This document shows, piece after piece, positions 58,077-64,000 of a DNA stretch of 64,000 nucleotides; the stretch's first letter is position 1, and each line of letters starts with the position of its first letter. The stretch is taken from the NCBI RefSeq assembly GCF_018638295.1, contig NZ_JABTTS010000026.1, forward strand, positions 124,106 to 188,105. The letters are read 5' to 3'. This stretch comes from Streptomyces sp. CHD11. GTDB taxonomy: Bacteria > Actinomycetota > Actinomycetes > Streptomycetales > Streptomycetaceae. Position numbers and translations under genes: made by a program. Under the pieces are notes generated by a model that was not told the origin of the DNA, searched no databases, and worked only from the letters and a program-made list of their open reading frames with translations.

Positions 58077-59390
58077 ATGGACCGGATATGCCTGGCGCTC
58101 CCGACCAACCGGGAGTGCTCCGCGACCATCACCGCCATGGCCGCCGAAGCCGCCTACGCCGTACGGCACTTCGACGTCGAGGTGCGTCTGCTGATCCTCG
58201 ACTCCTCCGACGCGGCGACCCGGGCGGCACACGCCCGGACGGTCACCGCGCTCCCCGGTTCGCCGCGCGTGGCCGTGCACCACCTCGACGAACCGGCCCA
58301 ACGCCACTTCCTCCGCTCCGCGATCGGACGGGCCGCGCTCCCCGCGCCGGAGCGGCTGCTCGACCTCATGCTCCCGGACGCGGTCTCCTACGGCGCCTGC
58401 ACCAACCGCGCGTTCCTGATCGCGGCGGCACTGGGCTGCAGCTCGCTGCACCGGCGGGACTCCGACTGCCGCTACCAGCTGTTCGAGGGCGAACCCGTCT
58501 TCCCCGTCCACCACGAGCTGGCGTCCCTGGGCCGACGCGCCTCGGACGCCTTCGCCGGGGTGTCGGAGGTGACGCTCGACCCCGGGATCGCCGACCGGCC
58601 CGTCTCGATGGTCGGTGCCTCCTTCATCGGTGAACTCTCCGTCGACATCGGCGGCATCCAGGAACTCGACAAGGAGGCCTACGAGCAGGTGGTCGGCCTG
58701 TGGGCCCCGGCCCACTGGACGGACGACCAGCGACGGGGCCTGGCCGAGGAGTCCTTCAAGGGCGCCGGAGTGCTGCCCTTCACGGGCGACCACTCGACGC
58801 TGACGCTGGTCGATCCGATGCGTGTCGACATGTCCAACATCGCGTTCACCCGGGACGTGTACGAGCGGCTGCCGCTGCCGCCCGCCACCGCGACCATCGG
58901 CAGCGACTACTTCCTCATCCACGCCGTGTACGACGCCGCCCTGCCCGGTGTGCTGCACAACCGGCACATCGAGAACTACTACACCGGGGAGCGCCGTACC
59001 CACGCCGGATTCCTGGCGTACCAGACCCGGTTCGTGAAGTTCCTGCTGTCGATGCTCTATCTCCATCACGTCTACGACCGGATGGCCGAGGCGGGCGGGG
59101 AACTGCTGGACGACGGCGGGCGGCTGGACCCGGCGCCGTTCGCCGCCTTCCTCGCCGAGAGCGTGACCCTGGACCGCGCGGAGAACGAGCGGCGGCTGGA
59201 CACGGTCGAGGCGGTGTACGAGCGGCTGGGCGGACAGTACGCCGAGTTCGCGCGGGGGATCGCGGACCAGCGGCAGCGACTGCTGGACGAGGCCGCGCGC
59301 GACACCGAGGACTTCGTGCTGCTGATCGAGTCCTGGGAGGCCCTGGTGCGGGCGAGCGGGGACCTCGAGGTGCGGAGCGTTCCCCGGTGA
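58077..59390 (+). CDS. DUF6271-type protein, glycosyltransferase-like
   Basis: 437 residues from ATG 58077 (GGGGA 7 nt upstream); ATG 58059, which overlaps the oxygenase stop as ATGA, is the alternative. The N-terminus RICLALPTNRECSATITAM and EVRLLILDSSD resemble the start of a GT-A nucleotide-sugar fold, and LHRRDSDCRYQ supplies a DxD-like metal motif. The second half is helical (YDRMAEAGGELL...ENERRLDTVEAVYERLGG). I assign it to DUF6271 from recall. Sugar transfer is only an inference. Its stop overlaps the next gene (GTGA). Confidence 0.65.
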   Translation: MDRICLALPTNRECSATITAMAAEAAYAVRHFDVEVRLLILDSSDAATRAAHARTVTALPGSPRVAVHHLDEPAQRHFLRSAIGRAALPAPERLLDLMLPDAVSYGACTNRAFLIAAALGCSSLHRRDSDCRYQLFEGEPVFPVHHELASLGRRASDAFAGVSEVTLDPGIADRPVSMVGASFIGELSVDIGGIQELDKEAYEQVVGLWAPAHWTDDQRRGLAEESFKGAGVLPFTGDHSTLTLVDPMRVDMSNIAFTRDVYERLPLPPATATIGSDYFLIHAVYDAALPGVLHNRHIENYYTGERRTHAGFLAYQTRFVKFLLSMLYLHHVYDRMAEAGGELLDDGGRLDPAPFAAFLAESVTLDRAENERRLDTVEAVYERLGGQYAEFARGIADQRQRLLDEAARDTEDFVLLIESWEALVRASGDLEVRSVPR

Positions 59391-61093
59391 ACGGTGCGCT
59401 GCGCGGCGCTCTCGCGACCGCCGCCGAGGACGCGCTCGTCTACGACCTGGACGGGATCGCCGGCCGGTACGACGCGCTGGCCCGGGAACTGCCCGGCGCC
59501 GACATACGGTTCGCCATGAAGGCCTGTCCGGTGCGGGAGGTCCTGGCGTGTCTGGCGGACCGGGGCGCCGGCTTCGACGCGGCGAGCCCCCGGGAGATCG
59601 TCCACGCACTGGCGACCGGAGTGCCCGCGCACCGTGTCCACTACGGCAACACGGTCAAGTCGGACCGGAACATCGCGCAGGCGTACGGGCTCGGCGTGCG
59701 GGACTTCGCCACGGACAGCGCCGAGGACGTGGCGGCGCTCGCCGGACACGCGCCGGGCTCCCGGGTGTTCTGCCGGCTGGCGACCACGGGTGAGGGCGCG
59801 CTGTGGGGGCTGAGCCGGAAGTTCGGGTGCGCGGCGGACGACGCCGTGCGGGTGCTGGAGGCCGCCCGGGACGCGGGGCTCGTCCCCGCCGGGCTGTCGG
59901 TGCACGTCGGTTCCCAGCAGATGACCGCCGAGGCGTGGCAACAGGCGTTCGCGACCCTCGCCGAGGTGCTCACCGCCCTGCACCGCCGGGGGATCGTGCC
60001 GGACCACGTCAACCTGGGCGGGGGTCTGCCGGCACTCGGCTACGTCGACCGCCGGGGCGAACGGCTGGACCCCCCGCTGGACAAGATCTTCGCCGTCCTG
60101 CGCGAGGGCATGGAACGGCTGGCGGAACTGTCCCCCCGCCCGCTGGACTTCCGGGTGGAACCGGGCCGCCATCTGGTCGCCGACCACGGCGCGATCAGGG
60201 CCCATGTCTCCCGGCTGACCTCCCGCCTTCAGCCGGACGGGGAGCACGAGCACTGGCTGTATCTGAGCTGCGGCAAGTTCAACGGTCTGTACGAGATGGA
60301 CGCGGTCCAGTACCCGCTGGTCTTCCCGACCCACCCGGACGTGACCGACGCGGCCCTGGTGCCGGCCGTCGTCGCGGGTCCCACCTGCGACAGCGACGAC
60401 GCCTACGCCCACGAACACCGTCGGGTACGGGTACCGAGGGACGTCGCGTCGGGCGACCCGGTCTGGGTGCTGTCGGCCGGAGCGTACGCCGCCAGCTACA
60501 CGACCGAGGGCTTCAACGGCTTCGGCCCGCTGCCCCGCGTCTGCGTCGGCGGGGACGCACCGGAGGGGCCGGACGCGCGCATCCGTACCGTCGGCGCCGA
60601 CGACTGGCCGCGGATAGCCGCCCTGGAGGCCGGGGTGTACGCGTCGGCCGCCCTGTCCGAGGGCGTCGAGGCGCTGCGCTCGCGGGGCCGGGCGTCCCCG
60701 GCGACCTGCTTCGTCCTGGAGACGGGTGAGCGCGTCGCGGGCTATGTACTCGCTCTGCCCTATCCGCGCTACCGCTATCCCGATCTGGCCCGGCCGGAGG
60801 AGCGGACGTTCGACTCGCGCAATCTGCATCTGCACGACCTCGTGATCGCGGACGACCTCCGCGGCCGGGGGCTGGGCAGCCGGCTGGTGCGGCATCTCGC
60901 GGAGACCGCCGGGCGCTTGTCGTACGAGCGGATCTCGCTGATCGCCGTCGGCGGGACGGAGCGTTTCTGGGCCGGACACGGTTACCGGCCCGACCCGGGG
61001 GCCGAGCTCCACGGGAGTTACGGCGACGGCGCCGTCTACATGTCCTGCCCGGTCCCGTACCACCGCTCCGGCGGCTCTGAAGAGGGGTCCTGA
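59387..61093 (+). CDS. Fold type III PLP decarboxylase fused to a GNAT acetyltransferase
   Basis: 568 residues from GTG 59387. Residues about 1-400 form an ornithine/diaminopimelate decarboxylase-type enzyme: PLP Lys in IRFAMKACPV, HYGNTVKSD, LSVHVGSQQM, HVNLGGGLPALGY, FRVEPGRHLVADHG and the C-terminal active-site loop VAGPTCDSDDAY. Residues about 405-555 are a GNAT domain with acetyl-CoA motif LVIADDLRGRGLGSRLVRHL and FWAGHGYRPDP. The fusion implies decarboxylation of an amino acid and N-acetylation of the resulting amine, in either order. The GTGA overlap couples it to the DUF6271 gene. Confidence 0.88.
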   Translation: MNGALRGALATAAEDALVYDLDGIAGRYDALARELPGADIRFAMKACPVREVLACLADRGAGFDAASPREIVHALATGVPAHRVHYGNTVKSDRNIAQAYGLGVRDFATDSAEDVAALAGHAPGSRVFCRLATTGEGALWGLSRKFGCAADDAVRVLEAARDAGLVPAGLSVHVGSQQMTAEAWQQAFATLAEVLTALHRRGIVPDHVNLGGGLPALGYVDRRGERLDPPLDKIFAVLREGMERLAELSPRPLDFRVEPGRHLVADHGAIRAHVSRLTSRLQPDGEHEHWLYLSCGKFNGLYEMDAVQYPLVFPTHPDVTDAALVPAVVAGPTCDSDDAYAHEHRRVRVPRDVASGDPVWVLSAGAYAASYTTEGFNGFGPLPRVCVGGDAPEGPDARIRTVGADDWPRIAALEAGVYASAALSEGVEALRSRGRASPATCFVLETGERVAGYVLALPYPRYRYPDLARPEERTFDSRNLHLHDLVIADDLRGRGLGSRLVRHLAETAGRLSYERISLIAVGGTERFWAGHGYRPDPGAELHGSYGDGAVYMSCPVPYHRSGGSEEGS

Positions 61094-61099
61094 CCACTG

Positions 61100-62302
61100 A
61101 TGCTGCCCACCCTCGGCGATTTCCGCCGTGACCAGCTGGCCACCGCCGCGCTGTTCTGCTTCCTCGGCTTCCAGTACGCCACCTGGGCCTCCCGGCTGCC
61201 CGCTCTCAAGTCCCGTTTCGGGATGGACGAGACCCAGCTGGGACTGCTCCTGATGATCTGCGGGGTCGGGGCGGCGGTGTCCTTCCCGCTGGTCGCGCCG
61301 CTGATGCGGCGGCTGGGCTCACGCGGACTGGCGGTGTGGTCCGCCCTGGTGCTGGTGTCGGTGCTGCCGGCGCTGGCCGCGGCCGGCAGCTACCCGCTGG
61401 CCCTGGCGGTGGTCTTCGTCGACGGGGTGGCGGTCGGCTGCCTCAACGTCGCCATGAACGCGCGCGGCGCCGCCCTGGAGGAGCACTACGGCCGGGGCGC
61501 GATGGCCCAGCTGCACGCGACGTTCAGCGGCGGGGCGTTCGGCGGCGCGCTGCTCGCCTCGGGGACGAACGCCGTCACGCACTCCGTGACCGCGCACTTC
61601 GCGGTGGCGGCGGCGCTGCTGCTCCTGCTGCTGGCCGCCTCCAGGCCCCGGGTCCTCGCCGAGAGCAGGGACCGCGCGCCCGGGAAGCAGCCGGCGAAGG
61701 ACGGGAAGAAGCGCCTGGGAAGCCTGGCCGGCGCCTCGCGCGCGGCACTCTGGCTGGGCTGCGCCATGGTCTTCGGGACGGTCACCGAGGGCGCCATGAA
61801 CGACTGGTCCGCGCTCTACCTGACGGAGGAGACGGGCGCGTCGGGGCGGCTGGCGCCGCTGGGCATCGCCTTCTTCTCGGTGATGATGGTGCTGGCCCGC
61901 CTGCTGGGCGACGGCTGGCGGAGCCGGTGGGGCGACGCGCTGCTGGTACGGGCGGGCAGCGTGCTGGCGGGCACCGGCCTCGCCCTCGCCCTGCTGACCG
62001 GCGGCACCTGGCCGGCGCTCATCGGCTTCGCCTGTGTCGGCCTGGGCATGGCGACCGTGACCCCCTGCCTCTACGTGGCCGCCGCGGCCGAGGGGCCGGG
62101 CGCCCTCGCCCTGGTCGCCGCGATGGGCACCACCGGCCTCCTCGCGGGCCCGGCGCTGATCGGCTTCGTCGCCGGTGCCACGGACCTGACGGTCGGCATG
62201 GCGGTGGTCGCGGCCTCGGCGGTGCTGGTGGCGGTGTGCTCACGATGGGTCACCTGGAAGGACCGGACGGCCGGAGCCGAGTCCGAGGCCGTACCGCACT
62301 GA
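61100..62302 (+). CDS. MFS transporter, likely exporter of the cluster product
   Basis: 400 residues with about 12 membrane segments and a central charged loop (AESRDRAPGKQPAKDGKKR). The first helix region FLGFQYATWASRLPALKSRFGMDETQLGLLLM is that of the small-solute MFS branch. It follows the PLP-GNAT gene by 6 bp and closes the operon, so export of the operon's product or uptake of its precursor is the simplest role. It ends at a palindromic terminator. Confidence 0.85.
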   Translation: MLPTLGDFRRDQLATAALFCFLGFQYATWASRLPALKSRFGMDETQLGLLLMICGVGAAVSFPLVAPLMRRLGSRGLAVWSALVLVSVLPALAAAGSYPLALAVVFVDGVAVGCLNVAMNARGAALEEHYGRGAMAQLHATFSGGAFGGALLASGTNAVTHSVTAHFAVAAALLLLLLAASRPRVLAESRDRAPGKQPAKDGKKRLGSLAGASRAALWLGCAMVFGTVTEGAMNDWSALYLTEETGASGRLAPLGIAFFSVMMVLARLLGDGWRSRWGDALLVRAGSVLAGTGLALALLTGGTWPALIGFACVGLGMATVTPCLYVAAAAEGPGALALVAAMGTTGLLAGPALIGFVAGATDLTVGMAVVAASAVLVAVCSRWVTWKDRTAGAESEAVPH

Positions 62303-62313
62303 CCACCCGCCGG

Positions 62314-62329
62314 GGCCGACCGGTCGGCC
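62314..62329. terminator. 16-bp perfect palindrome between convergent MFS genes
   Basis: GGCCGACCGGTCGGCC lies 12 bp after the upstream MFS stop, in the 143-bp gap before the convergent MFS gene. The position suggests a terminator, with no T-tract. Confidence 0.45.
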
Positions 62330-62445
62330 GGGCGTGCTGCGGACAACCGGTTCACCCGCCCCGGACGACGGCCGCCGATCGGGGCTCGACGGCACAGCTC
62401 CCCGCGGATTGCGCGGAACCGTTTCCGACCGCAGGTCCCGGGCGT

Positions 62446-63660
62446 TCAGATCCGCCGGGACCGCAGGACCGGGGCGAGGGTGATGACGAGGAGTCCGGCG
62501 AGCGGCACCACGAGCAGGCCCGCGCGCAGACTGGTGGCGTCGGCGACGAGGCCGACGACGGGCGGGGAGCAGAGGAAGCCCAGGCGCATCAGCCAGGAGA
62601 CGATGGTGAGGCCCGACCCCGGCCTGAGGCCCGGCAGTTCGTCGGCTTCCTGCATCGCCGCCGGTACGAGGGTCGCCACACCGAACCCGGCGGCGGCGAA
62701 GCCGAGGACCGTGCCCGGGACCGTGGGCACGGCCAGCGCCAGGCCCATGCCGGCCGCCACGATGAACCCGCCCGTCCTGGCCACCTGCCGCTGCCCGAAC
62801 CGGTCCACGAGCCGGTCGCCGATCAGGCGGCCGATGAACTGCGCGCCGACCAGGGCGATGAAGCCGCAGGCGGCCAGCGTCACCGACGCGTCCAGGGAGT
62901 CGGACAGATACAGCGTGGCCCAGGAGTTGCCGGCGTCCTCGACGAGCGTGCCGGCGGTGGCGATGAGCACGAGAGCGGCGAGCACGTACACCGTGCGCCT
63001 GGACCCCGTCCCCTGCTTGCCCGGCTGCCGCGGGTGCGGGTCCGTGCCGTTCCCCTCCTCCGCGGCCGGTTCCGTGTCGGGTCCGGGCAGGCAGTAGCGC
63101 AGCGCGACACAGGCGGCGGCGCCGAACAGCACACCCGAGATGAGCAGGTGCTGCCCCCGTGACAGGCCGAGCGCGATGGCTCCGGCGGCCATGGCGCCGC
63201 CCGTGACGGCGCCGATGGACCAGATGGCGTGGAAGGAGTTGATGATGCTGCGTCCGTACCGGCGCTGCACCCGCAGACCGTGGGCGTTCTGCCCGACGTC
63301 CGTGATCGCGTCCATGGCCCCGGCCAGGAAGAGCGCCGCAGCGAACAGCGCCACCGAGCCGGCCAGTCCGGCCGCCAGCACTCCCACGCCCGTCAGCAGG
63401 GTGCCGAGCACGGCGACGCGTGCCGACCCCAGCCGGCGGACCAGCACCCCCGCCGCCAGGCCGGCGACGATGGCGCCCGTCGGGAACGCGGCGACGGCCA
63501 GTCCGTACGCGGCGTTCCCGATCCCCAGATCGTCCTTGATCTGCGGGTAGCGCGGCAGCAGGTTGGCGAACAGGGCGCCGTTGGTCAGGAACAGCACCGC
63601 CACGGCCGCGCGGGCCCGCCGGTCGGCCCGGGTGGGCTCACGCAGTACGTCGACAGTCAT
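62446..63660 (-). CDS. MFS transporter with palindromic operator upstream
   Basis: 404 residues and 12 membrane segments, with a hydrophilic central loop (GPDTEPAAEEGNGTDPHPRQ). The start FLTNGALFANLLPRYPQIKDDLGIGNAAYGLAVAAF and GLRVQRRYGRSIINSFHAIWSIGAVTGG resemble the same small-solute/inner-membrane MFS branch as its convergent neighbour, but the two are clearly different proteins. The ATG is at 63660. A near-perfect 15-bp inverted repeat lies 24 bp upstream, implying repression by a TetR- or MarR-type protein not seen in the window. Confidence 0.85.
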   Translation of the reverse strand: MTVDVLREPTRADRRARAAVAVLFLTNGALFANLLPRYPQIKDDLGIGNAAYGLAVAAFPTGAIVAGLAAGVLVRRLGSARVAVLGTLLTGVGVLAAGLAGSVALFAAALFLAGAMDAITDVGQNAHGLRVQRRYGRSIINSFHAIWSIGAVTGGAMAAGAIALGLSRGQHLLISGVLFGAAACVALRYCLPGPDTEPAAEEGNGTDPHPRQPGKQGTGSRRTVYVLAALVLIATAGTLVEDAGNSWATLYLSDSLDASVTLAACGFIALVGAQFIGRLIGDRLVDRFGQRQVARTGGFIVAAGMGLALAVPTVPGTVLGFAAAGFGVATLVPAAMQEADELPGLRPGSGLTIVSWLMRLGFLCSPPVVGLVADATSLRAGLLVVPLAGLLVITLAPVLRSRRI

Positions 63661-63683
63661 GCGGGGAGCCTACAGGCGAGAGC

Positions 63684-63716
63684 GTACGTTCGTACATTCT
63701 GAATGTGCGAACGTAC
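63684..63716. promoter_or_regulatory. 33-bp palindromic operator upstream of the MFS gene
   Basis: GTACGTTCGTACATT (63684-63698) and 63702-63716 are inverted copies with one mismatch around a CTG centre. Minus-strand TACGCT (-10-like) and TTCGCA (-35-like) overlap the arms, so bound protein would block the promoter. Confidence 0.8.
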
Positions 63717-64000
63717 ATCCCTGCTCGCCGGGCCTTCTGCGGCACGGTGCCGGACGGCCCTGCGGACGGAGTGGGCGGGAGCGGGGGACGGCGGCGGGCC
63801 GGGAGGAGGGCATCCGGGATCTCGACGTCCGACGGTGACGCCGGCGCCCTGGCCACGGGCGGCGGACGGCGGACGGCGGGCAGCGGGCAGCGGACGGCGG
63901 GCAGCGGGCGGCGGGCAGCGGCGGGGCGGGTGCCCGCTCCCGGTCCGCCGCCGCACGCGCGTGCGTTCCGGGATACGGACCGGGGGGGGGGGGGGGGGGG
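63717..64000. other. Repeat-rich end of window, no gene seen
   Basis: No convincing coding frame. 63856-63925 consists of degenerate GCGGACG/GCGGGCA repeats. The window ends in an uninterrupted run of at least 19 G (63982-64000), continuing past the edge or marking a sequence gap. Confidence 0.7.

Noticed and set aside
1..64000. tRNA genes, transposases, integrases or prophage genes
   Set aside because: None recognised; the accessory look of 29.5-45 kb is not accompanied by mobility genes or flanking repeats.

Overview
The window reads as a chromosomal segment of a Streptomyces-type actinomycete. GC content is very high, third codon positions are almost all G or C, GTG starts are common, and stop/start overlaps of the ATGA or GTGA kind are frequent. 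Many families are streptomycete hallmarks: DUF5999, DUF6099, DUF6299, a SepF-like protein, DasR-type control of an amino-sugar ABC system, and FxSxx-COOH/VMAP-type proteins. No rRNA, tRNA, CRISPR array, transposase or phage gene was seen.

Layout. 0-6.7 kb: end of a stand-alone adenylation enzyme, a PadR regulator with its membrane partner, a cobalamin riboswitch driving cbiMNQO cobalt uptake, and a secreted GDSL lipase. 6.8-14.0 kb: a 1675-residue DUF3686-type AAA ATPase behind a flotillin, a two-gene membrane/stress module. 14.5-18.5 kb: a PucR regulator, small conserved streptomycete proteins and an alpha/beta hydrolase. 18.5-26.4 kb: an aryl-CoA (2-aminobenzoyl-CoA or salicylyl-CoA type) degradation cluster with CoA ligase, fused monooxygenase/reductase, acyl-CoA dehydrogenase, enoyl-CoA hydratase, RidA protein and a PaaX-like regulator. 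Its two outward-facing promoters share an almost identical architecture. 26.7-29.4 kb: an anti-sigma-type ATPase, ornithine carbamoyltransferase and arginine deiminase.

29.5-45.3 kb is the most unusual part. A HExxH peptide-modification protein follows a 73-codon, TTG-started precursor-like peptide gene resembling FxSxx-COOH precursors, but no radical SAM maturase is present. Beyond a divergent cation/proton antiporter lies a translationally coupled three-gene operon: an EAD2/VMAP-C protein, a MoxR-type AAA ATPase, and a 1515-residue SAV_2336/NB-ARC/TPR protein (the FxSxx-COOH system TPR family). Next to it is the Hen1-Pnkp RNA repair pair. The segment therefore looks like a conflict/immunity island with a candidate peptide-modification branch.

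45.4-50.3 kb: an F420-type oxidoreductase, DUF6099, a MazG-like pyrophosphohydrolase coupled to an AAA protein, a SepF-like protein and a decayed ydeI-type pseudogene. 50.6-56.4 kb: das-type chitobiose/GlcNAc uptake (dasA-dasB-dasC plus a GH3 glucosaminidase) divergent from dasR, with dre-type operators between them. 56.4-62.3 kb: a small biosynthetic operon (His-rich small protein, Fe(II)/2-oxoglutarate oxygenase, DUF6271 protein, PLP decarboxylase-GNAT fusion, MFS exporter). Its apparent promoter carries two dre-like sites and its leader contains two tandem-repeat arrays, which suggests nutrient control by DasR. 62.4-64 kb: a second MFS transporter behind a long palindromic operator, then repeat-rich sequence. 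Gene families are named from recalled motifs, since no database search could be run.
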